Below, piece by piece: positions 44,801 to 54,289 of a stretch of DNA of 64,000 nt. Each line of letters opens with the position of its first letter. Positions within the stretch are counted from its first letter, which is position 1. The position numbers were made by a program, and so were the translations under genes. The notes below the pieces were generated by a model. It made no database searches and was not told where the DNA came from. It was given only the letters and a program-made list of their open reading frames with translations. Origin of the DNA: Mesostigma viride (taxonomy: Eukaryota > Streptophyta > Mesostigmatophyceae > Mesostigmatales > Mesostigmataceae); the NCBI GenBank assembly GCA_009746045.1, contig RPFO01000156.1, positions 6,286,947 to 6,350,946 of the forward strand, given 5' to 3'.

Positions 44801-47511
44801 CATGACGAAAATTCGCCTTGTTTGCTAGCATAGCTGGCAGTCTGCGCCAAGGCCTCACCTCGAGTGCGCGCGTACATGGTCAAACCCATTCACACCAGCT
44901 CTCCGTGACACAACTAAGGCTTTCAATGTCATATGGATCATACTGTTCAATGTTATACACTGATCTGTTATGGATCATATTGTTCAATGTCATATACGGA
45001 TCTCATACGGATCCTATTGCATATTCGTGCTGGTGGCGCGTGGCAGCAGACAACCTTACAAACTCATCTCACCTGGAGTGCGCGTTCATGCTGGTGGCGC
45101 TTGTCTGGCGGCAGAGCGACCCCTGGCGCAGGCACTCGATCATCTCCCCCAAGCAGGCCACCTCGATCTCCTTCACACCCGCGAGGCAGATGCCGCCGCC
45201 GGGCAGCTCGCGGATGTTGATGGGCGCCTTGCCAGGGACCCTGCTGGACACCGGGTCCAGCAGGTCCCGGATCTCCTCCTTGTGGATCTGTTGCGGGGGC
45301 ACAATGCATGGGGACATGGCTTCGATTGAAGTTAGCAGGTTGTGTTGTTTACTTGTTTCGTTGTTGCTCAGACGTCGCCCACATGCTGAGAGATGTGCGT
45401 CTTCTGTTTGAAGGCAGCCAAACGCAGCAGTCGCTCTCCAGGCAATGCCTGCTCTCGATGGATGTTTTTCTTGTACAGGCGTGTGTGCACCTGCTACCGG
45501 TAGTTTGGCCAGTGAGTGTTCTCATTACAGTCACGTCTGTAACAAACCTTCTAACAACGCTTGTGCCGGCGACCTTGTCCAACCAGGTCCCACCTGACCA
45601 AGGACATGCGCACAGAGACGAAACCTGTCGCGCTCCTCAGTCTTCCTGCGGTTCGTCCCAGGCAGGGTTGGGTCAGTTACCGGTTTTAACCGATCGGTAC
45701 CGGAACCGGTACTTGCCCTTGGCGACCGGTACCGGTATCGGTTACCGGGCGAGGCGATCGGTACCGGCACCAGTTACCGTCGGTTACCGGTACCCAAAGG
45801 CATGCCGAACCAGTGAAGGCCGGCTAAAAGTCCAGTGCTACTGTGATAGTAGTACTCGTTACCATCGGTTACCGGTACCGATTACCATCCGTTACCGTTA
45901 CCATATTGCTGTCTGAAAGACTGACGAAATCCTTGCCGGGCTGGCAGTTAGGAACTTGGCGCGGCGCCCAAGTAACGGTAACCGAGCGGTAACCGAGTAC
46001 ATCGGTTACCAAAGATGGCCTTCGGTACCGGTACCGGTTCCGGTAACCGACCTCTGGGTTACTCCCCGGTAACCGACCCAACCCTAGTCCCTAACACTTG
46101 CACTTTGTCCCACCAGCACACCCACCTCGATGGAGGACACACGCACACAGCATGCTAGTATCCGCAGTACTTGATATGGCATTTCCCCTAATTCTAGCAC
46201 TTTGTCCCACCAGCACACCCACCTCGATGAAGGACACACGCACGAGTGTCTCCGTGTCCTGCAGCTTGGCCAGCTTGGCCCACATGAGCTGCATCGCCAG
46301 CGGGACAATGCCGTGCTCGGATTGGCTGCTGCCACCCGCACCGTAGGCGGTCCCCATCGTGTACGTCTTGCCGGAGCCGGTCTGGGAGGGGAAAGAAAAC
46401 GAGAGGGAAAAAAACAAAGAAAAAGAGAAGGAAAAAGGAAGGAAAATGAGGAGGAAAAGAGGGGGGAAAGAAGCAAGGGAGGCAGGGCATTAAAGACAGA
46501 GCACGCAGGGCATGATGGGAAAACAGCAAGACAGGGCAATGGAGGCGAGGTCAAGGCAAGGCGACGAGTAGGGCCGAAAGGTAGGGCAACATAGCAGGAC
46601 AGGAGGGCAGAGCAACTAGGCAAGCTGAAAGCAAGGCAGCCAGGCAGTGCATGAGACAGAGATGTGAGGAGAGGTCAAGGCAGGGGGGCAAACAGGGCAT
46701 CTATGGGTGACAGGGTGGGGCGTTGGGGGCAGAGAAGGATGGCAAACTAATGCAGGTTGATACTGACAGAGCTAGACAGGGCCGTATCTACCAGCATCGC
46801 TTCCTTGGTAGGGAAGCTCGTTCCCATGACATGATTCATTTAGCGTGTTTTATTCATTCAGTACCCCTTGCAATATTCTTATATCAGCTGGATGGGTTCG
46901 AGAGCAGGTAACTGCAATCTCCTTATCTGTCTAGCCCATAAGAAAATCGTTCGCGTGGTGAAATCGTTGTCATCGTCTAAGAACTTATCTGGCGTGTGTC
47001 AGGAATGGGGAGGGGGTGAGTAGGTACCTGTCCATATGCGAACACAGTGGCGTTGTATCCTTGGAACAGACCCTCGACCAGGGGCTGGACGCACTCGCCG
47101 AATATCTTCTCGGACGGCTGCCCGCAGTTTCCGCCATAGACGTTGTCAAATGTAAACGATTTCGACGAGATGGAGACCTGCAGATGTACGACGGTAGAAC
47201 CAGAATAGCAGGCCGTCTTAGGAAACAATAGCTCCAGAGGCTTCGGCGATTCGATTAGGCTTCAAGCAAGTCCCGAACCCTGCCCTCATTAGCGGCGGAA
47301 TAAAACGGCTTTTAGATGTGACGTTCACCGGTTTTCTTACCTGGGGTTCTCCCGGCGTCACGACGGTGCACTCCGTGCACCCCTCCAACCGCTCGTCATG
47401 GATGAGGGGGCGGATGTTCACCGCCACGCGAACAGGCTGCTCACCCAGGGAGCGCAAGTCGTCCCCTCCGCTGGCCTGTTTGTTTCCTGCTTCTGCATCC
47501 CCCGTCGTCAT
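27299..47511 (-). CDS. kinesin-4 family chromokinesin
   Basis: Exons (minus): 47511-47341, 47177-47028, 46381-46223, 45287-45073, 44546-44266, 43713-43595, 43173-43137, 42367-42276, 41407-41042, 40524-40444, 40168-39949, 39236-39097, 38762-38658, 38217-38104, 37711-37595, 36803-36723, 36262-36191, 35403-35293, 34793-34699, 34209-34093, 33208-33008, 32531-32129, 30063-29759, 29703-29662, 29618-29571, 29318-28240, 27417-27299. Phases agree throughout; about 1679 residues (KIF4A has about 1230). N-terminal motor: P-loop GQTGSGKT (106-113), switch I SSRSH (231-235), switch II DLAGSE (306-311), with an acidic insert of about 35 residues before switch II. Long coiled coil, Gln-rich and acidic segments follow, then a CXC cysteine cluster (about 1435-1475) as in KIF4/chromokinesins, which bind chromatin and, in animals, an Fe-S cluster. 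A KEN motif near 1341 suggests cell-cycle turnover (inference). Intron 20 looks GC-AG. Exons 24-25 and the last exon are least certain; without the last splice the frame stops at 28214. Divergent from the F-box/LRR gene. Confidence 0.85.
29571..29770 (-). repeat. triplicated exon end coding an E/D-G-D-x-P-x-x-R segment
   Basis: Exon 23 ends in [10 protein letters not shown] at 29759. Two further copies of this end plus donor follow at 29662 ([10 protein letters not shown]) and 29571 ([10 protein letters not shown]), 97 and 91 bp apart. The first has an acceptor (TTTATTTAG) and is in phase as a 42-nt exon; the second works as a 48-nt exon with a weak acceptor. The last joins to DWEYTP, which suits kinesin-4 proteins. 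Confidence 0.65.
30115..31890. repeat. 1.76-kb polypurine tract (GGA/GGAA/GGGA) in a kinesin intron
   Basis: Almost pure purine on the plus strand: GGAGGAA units, then GGGAAGGA, a long run of GGAAGGA, and GGAGGGA units from about 31400 on. It lies in intron 22 of the kinesin gene, so the pre-mRNA carries it as polypyrimidine. It gives very long open frames on both strands, which are artefacts of the repeat. Confidence 0.95.
33877..34062. repeat. pentanucleotide array ATCCC then ACCCC in a kinesin intron
   Basis: A run of CATCC/ATCCC units (to about 33948) switches abruptly to ACCCC units (to 34060). The kinesin pre-mRNA strand reads GGGGT and GGGAT repeats, which fit G-quadruplex rules. It lies just downstream of the probable GC donor of exon 20. 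Confidence 0.95.
35166..35314 (-). repeat. exon 18 end and donor, degenerate copies downstream
   Basis: The true exon end (CTCACCTTGATCTCGTCGG on the plus strand, 35288-35306) is echoed at 35206-35230 (CTCATCTTGATTTCGTGGG, donor lost) and more weakly at 35168-35190 (CTCACCTTAGTTTATGATT, donor kept). Confidence 0.6.
36074..36211 (-). repeat. exon 17 end and donor, degenerate copy downstream
   Basis: True copy CACCAGCTGCTGCTTCTGG at 36187-36206. Echo GCACCAGCGCCTGCTTCTGG about 105 bp downstream in the intron, with a donor of the form GTGCGTGGG kept. Confidence 0.6.
36893..37115. repeat. direct repeats of about 36 bp in a kinesin intron
   Basis: Six imperfect units around AAAGGGTTGATGAAGAGGAT and ACAAAATACAGACAC in intron 15. 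Confidence 0.85.
37540..37620 (-). repeat. exon 15 end, degenerate copy downstream
   Basis: CCGCTTGACCACCTC in the exon (37601-37615) is echoed as CCACTTGACCACCTG at 37558-37572, 43 bp into the intron. Confidence 0.5.
38000..38160 (-). repeat. exon 14 relic in the following intron
   Basis: The last half of exon 14 (about 38104-38150) is repeated at about 38003-38050. Shared words include CCAGCTTCTGC, TGTAG and CGGCCTCC in the same order. The copy has lost its donor (ATTCCAG followed by ATACAT). Confidence 0.7.
38224..38243. repeat. poly-G run in a kinesin intron
   Basis: Uninterrupted G run on the plus strand. In the transcript it is a C run directly upstream of the exon 14 acceptor, so it doubles as the polypyrimidine tract. 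Confidence 0.9.
38832..38965. repeat. GT microsatellite with CGTG interruptions
   Basis: GT/AC array in intron 12 of the kinesin gene. Confidence 0.95.
39255..39328. repeat. GT microsatellite
   Basis: GT/AC array in intron 11 of the kinesin gene, about 15 bp from the acceptor of exon 12. Confidence 0.95.
40547..40680. repeat. GGT/GGC-rich duplicated block
   Basis: Two copies of a block ending GGTTATTGGGTGTTTGGGGG, each with GGT/GGC triplets, in intron 9 of the kinesin gene. Confidence 0.9.
40994..41055 (-). repeat. exon 9 end and donor, copy downstream
   Basis: TCACCTCCGCCTGC occurs at the true exon end (41039-41052) and again 45 bp into the intron (40994-41007), with a GT donor still present. 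Confidence 0.6.
42945..43115. repeat. short interspersed repeat TTTAGGCCCCGTGACCTAAAGG
   Basis: Six to seven degenerate units of roughly 20-25 bp (words TTTAGGCCCC, ACCTAAAGG and ACCTATGG) in intron 7 of the kinesin gene. Confidence 0.8.
43410..43620 (-). repeat. exon 6 end and donor, four tandem copies of 58 bp
   Basis: The real end of exon 6 (43595) and the flanking donor are followed in the intron by three diverged copies at about 43538, 43480 and 43422. The spacing is 57-58 bp. Each has a CTGCAG- or CTGGAG-like exon end followed by a GT donor (GTGAGAGG, GTGCAGGG, GTGAGGGG). Confidence 0.8.
43812..44120. repeat. 27-bp minisatellite in a kinesin intron
   Basis: About eleven units starting GATGCAAGGAGTCGTCGAGG. 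Because 27 is nine codons, it stays open in several frames. It is intron 5, between well-supported exons that join the motor domain, so it is not coding. Confidence 0.95.
44690..45100 (-). repeat. exon 4 end and donor, three degenerate copies downstream
   Basis: True end CACCTGGAGTGCGCGTTCATG (45071-45091). Echoes: CACCTCGAGTGCGCGCGTAC (44857-44876), CACCTTGAGTGTGCGCTCAT (44771-44790) and GCCTCGAGTGCACGTT (44692-44707). The first two keep a GT donor. Confidence 0.7.
45663..46086. mobile_element. hAT-like MITE with palindromic GGTACCGG/GGTTACC interior
   Basis: Non-coding 424-bp element in intron 3 of the kinesin gene. Terminal inverted repeats of 20 bp differ at one base: AGGGTTGGGTCAGTTACCGG on the left and the complement of CCGGTAACCGACCCAACCCT on the right. 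Each is preceded by C or T, matching the YAGGG ends of hAT elements. Flanking 8-mers GTCCCAGG and GTCCCTAA would be a decayed target duplication. The interior is a dense set of palindromes such as CCGGTACCGG and CGGTTACCGGTACCG. Confidence 0.7.
46095..46245 (-). repeat. exon 3 end and donor, tandem copy downstream
   Basis: A 49-bp stretch that covers the last 22 nt of exon 3, the donor and intron start (46196-46245) is repeated almost exactly 101 bp downstream (46095-46144), donor included. Confidence 0.8.
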
Positions 47512-48773
47512 GGTGTTTCGCCGAGATCGACCTGGAGATATTCCACGCAAGCACGAATGTCGACGTGTTAGGATGCTTGGCAGGCGGGTCAGGAAGTTCC
47601 TGGACAAAAAAAAATGTAGTCCATCGGAGTCATGAGGCTAGTAGCCAACCTAAACCGATAAAGCCATGAGGATTTTTTAAGTGGCTATGGGGCTTGGAGG
47701 AAATGGATGGCAGCAAGCGTCGTAACAACCTGTGTCCACTACCATTATCTTTTACGAGCCAGACGCGCCCGATTCGTTACACCGGCAAAAGTCCCCGGCA
47801 CGCCAAGCAAGCGCACTGCACAGTAATGTCATAGACGTTGCGCCTGCCTTAGGGGAGTTTGGACGTACAATTGTCTGGAGCTGAGATAGGTCGCCGATTT
47901 GTGGTCAATATTCCGACCTGGCGACAACGAAATAGAGCCACGAATATCCGGCTAGTCCGCCATTATCTCAATGCAGCATCATAAATCGTATATCCACATG
48001 TATGACCAGCTAATTTAGAGGCCGCTCCTCATTACCAGGTGACACCATCCGGCCAACCACGGATAAAAAGGCTCGGTTGCCCCAGCAATTGCCCGAGAAC
48101 CAACGTTGGCCTCGAGCACCGTTCTGCCCACTGCCTCGGTAATGACACAACGGTTCACTTTTAAATTGCGACCAACTGATGAGCAACGGCTGGACGAGGC
48201 TGGACATCACGAAATCTTGACGCATACATATGCCAGATCGCCAGGTGCCGGCCGGGGCCGGCTCCGTTGGTTGCGATGCCACGTTCATCGGCCAAAGTGT
48301 GTGTTGCTCCGTACGCAGGGGCTCTTGCTGTATGGCTGGCCAAGGCCGGCGGTTATGTTACCTGCCAAACTCGATGATGACTGGAGGAAAAAAAATAATT
48401 GAGACGGCCTACGAAACGGACGACGGTACCCGGTGATGGCGGGCAGTAAGCACAACGAACTACGGAGCCAGCGAACGACAGATGCAAAACGAAACAAGAA
48501 TTGATGCAGTCACATTGTGGCGAAGTGACTGATCGTGTATTCTGGGCATGGCTATGCTTGTGGGGATTTCAGCAGGTCCAATCCAGACAATCCTACACGG
48601 AGAACGAGCCTGGAAAAGTCGTCTTTTCACGCTGTATAGGGCATTCGCGGAGTCTTTCCTCGGTTTGCACAGGTCGAGTCCTGAGAAGTGCGGTCTGACA
48701 ACGTGACATGTTTTGCCCTAGGTAACCAAGCGGAATGTGTAGCTGTGAATATAATGCTTTAAGGGTGGCCGAC
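47512..48773. promoter_or_regulatory. divergent intergenic region
   Basis: 1.26 kb between the start codons of the kinesin gene (minus) and the F-box/LRR gene (plus). It must hold both promoters and leaders. No TATA box is clear, and no exon or repeat was recognised. Confidence 0.5.
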
Positions 48774-51700
48774 ATGGATGCGAAGAGCTCAGCCATGGAG
48801 TCAGTTACGCTGGAGGACGTCTCGCAAATTAGCGGCGTGTTTGCTGAAATTGCGCAATGGATCCCGCTGTTCGACAGAATCAAGCTCCGAGAGGTTTGTT
48901 TATGGCCCACTGTCAATATTCCCCTTCCCATCCCCCGTTTAATGTTAATAATGATTGAATGAGGCTTTTGTGCCGTTCTTGACAGTACCTAATGTCTCTC
49001 ATTACGAAACACTGACGCGACATTCGCCATGCCGTTGCAGTTGTCGCGTGCATTCCGGCAGGCGGTCGACGATTCCTTGCTCGCCGTGGAGGAGATATGC
49101 CGAGAAGACATGCCAGCCGACTTCAAGATCGTTGCCTGGATCGCGAAAATGTGCCCAAATATCAAGATGCTGGGCGTACGGAAGCGCGGCGACAGCCGTT
49201 CCGCGCCGTTCCATTGTCATAACCCGCAGCCCGAGCCCGAGCCGGTCTCGCGGCCCGATCACTTTACGGAGAGTCAGATCTGTCAGCTGGTCTGGCATCT
49301 GAGGCAGCTCGAGGTCTTGGACGGCGGAGTCCGCACGGGCGTGGATGACACTGGGCTGGTGGCCATCGCCAGCTCGTTGCCGGCGCTGAAAACGCTGGTC
49401 TGGCGCGCCAACTATACAGGTGGGTGGAGCTGCTTGGAAATTTCGCTGCTTTGATGCGATGTACTTGTTAGATGCGTATGCTAGCTGTTGCCACCAAGAA
49501 TGCTGTCTATCGCGCCAAGTATATGAGTAGGTGGAGCAACACAAGCACACGTGTCTATCTCAATGTCTACATGTCAGCCCCATGTCAGCTCCGTATGTGC
49601 TGCACAGCTCATGTCTCATGTTTACCCTGATAATGTGTAGTTACTTTTTTGCATCGTGTCGCCCCCCCTGGACGCGACGGTGCAAGGCAAGGGCTCAGCC
49701 CCTTGGAGTTGATGACAAGGTGTACGGATGGTTGGGCCCGGTAGTTTAGATCATTTGCTTCCATCACCGTCACGGGGGTTACTCTTCCATGTCACCCCAT
49801 ATGGATTGGTGTTAGTAGCTTTTGTAAATGTTGCTCAAGGTTTTGCGGGTTCCTAGTGGGGAAGGGATGAATACTTTACTACCCACTTTACTCTACTATC
49901 TACCTACTTTACTACCCACTAATGTAGTGGGGAAGGGATGAATACTTTACTACCCACTTTACACTACTATCTACCTACTTTACTACCCACTACTGTAGTG
50001 GGGAAGGGATGAATACTTTACTACCCACTTTACTCTACTATCTACCTACTTTACTACCCACTACTGTAGTGGGGAAGGGATGAATACTTTACTACCCACT
50101 TTACTCTACTATCTACCTACTTTACTACCCACTACTGTAGTGGGGAAGGGATGAATACTTTACTACCCACTTAACTCTACTATCTACCTACTTAACTACC
50201 CACTACTGTAGTGGGGAAGGGATGAATACTTTACTACCCACTCTCTACTATCTACCTACTTTACTACCCACTAATGTAGTGGGGAAGGGATGAATACTTT
50301 ACTACCCACTTTACTGTACTATCTACCTACTTTACTACCCACTAATGTAGTGGGGAAGGGATGAATACTTTACTACCCACTTTACTCTACTATCTACCTA
50401 CTTTACTACCCACTACTGTAGTGGGGAAGGGATGAATACTTTGTCAATGGCGTCAGTTCTTGTAGGGCGCCAAAGTGTTATTATTGTCGTCAGAAAGTGT
50501 TATTGTGATCAAAATGCCCTAAACCCTAAACAGCGTGCAGGACTGCGGTGTCCGGTGGTCAACGGTCATCGATCTCTGCAGCGCTCATGGGGGCACCGTG
50601 GTCCGATGTCTGTCTCGGGGGATTTCTTAATCAATTGCTGATTATCAAGATATACAAGCACCCACTGGGATTCATTAATTAATTAGTAATATTTGAATAT
50701 ACAACCACCCATTAGGCCTTCTGGGAAGTATGACCTGTAATGTCCAGGCTCGACGTTCTATGGGGCGGTGGAGCCGGTGTCTGCTACTAACAGGCTTACT
50801 ACCCTGTATGGCCTCTTGCGTATTGAATGGTTAGCAAGTCTGCACATGCAGTCAGTTAGAAGCAAGCAAGGTTCTCATCGATCACTTGCTTCCTGCTACA
50901 GCCACCTCGCCTGGTTCAGGTTGATTGCGCTCGCAACCAGATGGTATAGGGCATAGCTGGTCCATGTGGTATGGGGCATCAGATATTGGAACTGACAATT
51001 GATAGGGCATAGCTGGTCCATGTGGTATGGGGCATCAGATATTGGAACTGACAATTGATAGGGCATAGCCGGTCCATGTGGTATGGGCATCAGATATTGG
51101 AACTGACAATTGATAGGGCATAGCTGGTCCATGTGGTATGGGGCATCAGATATTGGAACTGACAATGGATAGGGCATAGCTGGTCCATGTGGTATGGGGC
51201 ATCAGATATCAATTGGAACTGACCATTGATAGGGCATAGCTGGTCCATGTGGTATGGGGCATCAGATATTGGAACTGACAATTGATGGCAGCAGCCTCAC
51301 CCCAGCCGCCGCGAAGTCGAAATGAAGTGCCCTTGTCGGTTGTTAGTTTGGCAACAGCCTGTGGGTTTCGCTACCAGCTGCCTCCTATTCGTGTGGGGAA
51401 TGGGGGTCGCCCCGCGTGCGCACTGGTACTAACACCCCCGTACATAAATATACCCCCCCACACGCAAGCACGCTGCTCCCGCGCACACACATGCATGCAC
51501 GCACACGTGCGTGTGTGCAGGGGGGGGGGGGGGGGGGGGGGGGGGGCATGCATACACACACGCATGTGCGCGCATGACTGCCCACCCACCACCCACCAAA
51601 TGCCTACATGCAGCCAAATATTTTATTGGGTTTGAGAAGCTGGCGTGAACGCATTTTGAAGGTTGCACGACTACATCAGTCTCTGCAAGGGTGCGCCAGG

Positions 51701-52752
51701 ATAATTATACTAACACTGCCAGTAATTGCCGGCAATCTGGCATCGAAGGTGCTCAATTAATTTGATTTCAGGGAACCCAACCAAAGGTAGGAATTGCTGT
51801 ATACTCAACTGCCTTGCCCCCCCGCCCCCATCTGCACCACCACCCTTCCCTTCCCTCCCCCTCCCCTTTCGTCCGCGGCCATGCAGGTGGCGTGTCCGAC
51901 GCGGCCGTGCTGCGACTCTCCCAGGGCTGCCCCTGGCTCCAGTCCCTGGACCTGTGCGGGAACGTGCACGTGTCGGATGCCAGTGTGGCCTCCTTGGGCG
52001 CCCACTGCGGCGACCTGCGCTGCCTCAACCTCGAGCGTTGCCGGTTGGTAACAGACGCCGGCATTGCCGCTCTCGCCGCCGGTTGCCCCGGGCTCGCCTG
52101 CTTGAACCTGGAGCGGTGTGTGGAGGTCACGGACCTCGGTGTGCGTACGCTGGCGGCTCATGTGGGCGCGTCCCTGCGGCATCTGAGGCTGTCCGGTTGC
52201 AGCCGGGTCACGGACGCCGGTTTAACCGCCGTGGGGGAGGCGTGCCGGGGGCTGGAATACCTGGACGTGCATGAATGCCGCTACGTGGGCGATCCCGCGT
52301 TCGCGGTCATCGGCCGCAACTGCCCGATGCTGACGCATGTGAATGCGGGGTTTTGCCGTGTGAGCGACCGGTCGATGGTCCTGCTGGCGTCCGGATGCCC
52401 CCGCTTGCAGATGTTTGGTGCGATGCACTGCATGGGCGTGACGGATGCCACGGTCAGCGCACTGGCGGTGCATTGCAGGGACCTGCGGTACTTGAACCTC
52501 AAATTGTGTGAGAAGGTCACGGACGTCTCAGTGACAGACGTCGGGAGAAACCTAGCCGAGCTGCGCAGCCTGAACGTGTGGGGAAACCGAGGCATCACGG
52601 ATGCCAGTCTATTGGTGGTCGCCGCGGGGTGCAAGAAGCTGCAGCATGTGAACGTGTGGGAGTGCGGGCTGGTGACGTGCAAGAGCGTTCAGGTGCTCAA
52701 GGATGGCGGGTGCACCGTCTCGTTCTTGCCGTGCACGCTGACTCCCGAGTAG
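48774..52752 (+). CDS. F-box/LRR protein with cysteine-type leucine-rich repeats
   Basis: Exons 48774-48893, 49041-49419, 51887-52752, all GT-AG and in phase; 454 residues. An in-frame ATG at 48735 could add 13 residues. The N-terminus (about 20-55: WIPLFDRIKLRE, then LSRAFRQAVDDSL across the first junction) looks like an F-box, the Skp1-binding part of SCF ubiquitin ligases. Residues from about 90 hold leucine-rich repeats. Exon 3 codes roughly ten repeats of about 26 residues with the CC pattern (LRCLNLERCRLVTDAGIAAL, LRHLRLSGCSRVTDAGL), as in FBXL2/FBXL20 or AMN1 proteins, which present substrates to the ligase. The repeats match over their full length and end in a cap (CTVSFLPCTLTPE). Substrate unknown. 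The F-box is partial in appearance; an LRR protein without SCF function is possible. Confidence 0.8.
49395..49545 (+). repeat. exon 2 end and donor of the F-box/LRR gene, copy downstream
   Basis: TGGCGCGCCAACTATACAGG followed by TGGGTGGAGC (true exon end and donor) recurs 107 bp downstream as ATCGCGCCAAGTATATGAGT followed by AGGTGGAGC. Confidence 0.7.
49860..50445. repeat. 71-bp minisatellite in the F-box/LRR intron
   Basis: Eight units of about 71 bp beginning GTAGTGGGGAAGGGATGAAT, rich in CTTTACTACCCA. Units differ by single bases and one short deletion (near 50245). Confidence 0.95.
50517..50531. repeat. two telomere-like CCCTAAA units
   Basis: CCCTAAACCCTAAA matches the plant-type telomere repeat (TTTAGGG) twice, inside the intron of the F-box/LRR gene. 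Two units can arise by chance. Confidence 0.4.
50945..51285. repeat. 56-bp minisatellite in the F-box/LRR intron
   Basis: Six units of 56-60 bp beginning GGGCATAGCTGGTCCATGTG and ending GAACTGACAATTGATA. Confidence 0.95.
51519..51546. repeat. poly-G run
   Basis: About 28 G in a row, flanked by CACACGCA-type GC/CA-rich sequence, in the intron of the F-box/LRR gene. Confidence 0.9.
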
Positions 52753-53324
52753 CACTTGGATTAAATTTTTTTGTATACGCATGCGACACGTATATGTACA
52801 ATTGAAACGGTACGCGGTGCATATCGCCGTTTCAAGTAACGCGTCAGGAGTAGTCGGTGCGGTGGTCCGGCTCATGCATTTACAGATGAGACAACATGAG
52901 CATATGCATATGGCTACCGTTGTGAGGCAAAAGCGAGGATCCAGTTACCTAGCTAGCTGCTCATGAGAAGTTGATTCAAAATTTCAAACAGTACGTGGTG
53001 ACAACCGGTCAATAGCTAAATTAATCGGCATTTGTTACAATTAATTGTAGTTGCCTGAGTACGTGCGCTAGGATGTGCTTGAGATACCTTAAGCTTCAAT
53101 TAAAGGTAATTATAGTTGCAATTCTAAATGTTTACATTAAATAGTCTGCTATATATTTGTTGCATGCCTTTGACAATGGATCGAAATGTTTTGTGAAGTC
53201 GCTCATGCATCATTGCATGTTCAGCTCATGTTGATATCTGTATTTAAGTTGATATCAGTGAGGTTTAGTTGTACTATACCACACACGTTGTCTCCTTGAT
53301 ATACTATAACACACACGTGTTTTA
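52753..53324. other. no gene recognised
   Basis: 3' flank of the F-box/LRR gene, AT-richer than its surroundings. It must hold the 3' UTR. A near-palindromic pair ACACACGTTG and ACACACGTGT lies near 53281-53312. Confidence 0.4.
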
Positions 53325-53372
53325 ATATTCAATTAATTAAACACATGCGCCCATTGGGGAGTCATGGAGTAA
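53325..53372 (-). mobile_element. SINE-like element, truncated copy
   Basis: Only the 3' tip: AATTAATT tail, then CGCCCATTGGGGAGTCATGG, a mutated form of the hairpin region of the full copies. Confidence 0.5.
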
Positions 53373-53510
53373 CACGTACCCCAATGGAGCGATGGATGGA
53401 TGGATAAGCAATTCTACCAGTTCTCTTTCTATCTATCTAATGCCTGAACTAACAAACAAAGCCATGTAGCATGAGCTGGCAAAGCTCTAGTGGTCACGCC
53501 GGGGGTATAC

Positions 53511-53680
53511 TGGTTAATTAATTAATTAGTTAATTAAACACGTGCTCCCGTTGGGGAGTCACGGAGCACCGAAGTGCTTTTAATCCCTGTGTGTGCACAA
53601 CAGGAGAAAGGGCAGAGACCCCCAGTCTCCTTCATGCCAAAGGCATGCCACAGCTGCATTCGGGCGCGCTAGCTAACAGG
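53511..53680 (-). mobile_element. SINE-like element, copy 2
   Basis: Same element as at 1142-1311 with a few changes. TTAATTAA tail at the left, CTCCCGTTGGGGAG hairpin near 53545, 5' end at CGCTAGCT (53680). Confidence 0.7.
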
Positions 53681-53751
53681 ACAGGTATCCTGGTTGGCCG
53701 GCTCCTTGATACTACCATGTGCACCAGTTGCGCTGTCGATCGATTCAAGAT

Positions 53752-53908
53752 TAATTAATTAATTAATTAAACTCGTGCTCCCGTTGGGGAGTCACGGAGC
53801 ACCGAAGTGCTTTTAATCCCTGTGTGTGCACTACAGGAGAAAGGGCAGAGACCCCCAGTCTCCTTCATGCCAAAGGCATGCCACAGCTGCAATCGGGCGC
53901 GGCTAGCT
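53752..53908 (-). mobile_element. SINE-like element, copy 3, with target duplication
   Basis: 157-bp copy nearly identical to copy 1. It is flanked by a perfect 12-bp direct repeat, TCGATTCAAGAT (53740-53751 and 53909-53920), which shows insertion of this unit by itself. The 3' end is the TTAA tail at the left. Confidence 0.85.
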
Positions 53909-53987
53909 TCGATTCAAGATATCATCAGTGAGAGACAGCACCATGCAGCGCAGGCCAGAAATTGGGAGAATCCAATTTCAATTTAAG

Positions 53988-54032
53988 ATATGCATGCATG
54001 CATGCATGCATGCATGCATGCATGCATGCATG
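53988..54032. repeat. GCAT tetranucleotide microsatellite
   Basis: About eleven GCAT units (self-complementary), which can fold into a hairpin. Confidence 0.95.
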
Positions 54033-54289
54033 CACATGTACGTACTAATTCCATGCATGAATTATAGGCTGCGCGCACATGCGCATATATGCGCTCAGGC
54101 GCTACCATGGTCCGGATCGATTCTCCCGATTTCTGGCCTGCGCTGGTTGTCTCTTTGATATATGCTCAGGGCTTTGTGCTTGACGTACCAAGGCTGCATT
54201 GATATGACATAGCCGGTGTAGCTGGCCGGCCTGAATATTTTTGGATTTATTAAGCGAGTTCTAAATGCTATCACCATATATAAATTATA

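Noticed and set aside
49860-51285. Regular repeats that could be taken for a CRISPR array
   Set aside because: Units are contiguous without unique spacers, in a eukaryotic intron; ordinary minisatellites.
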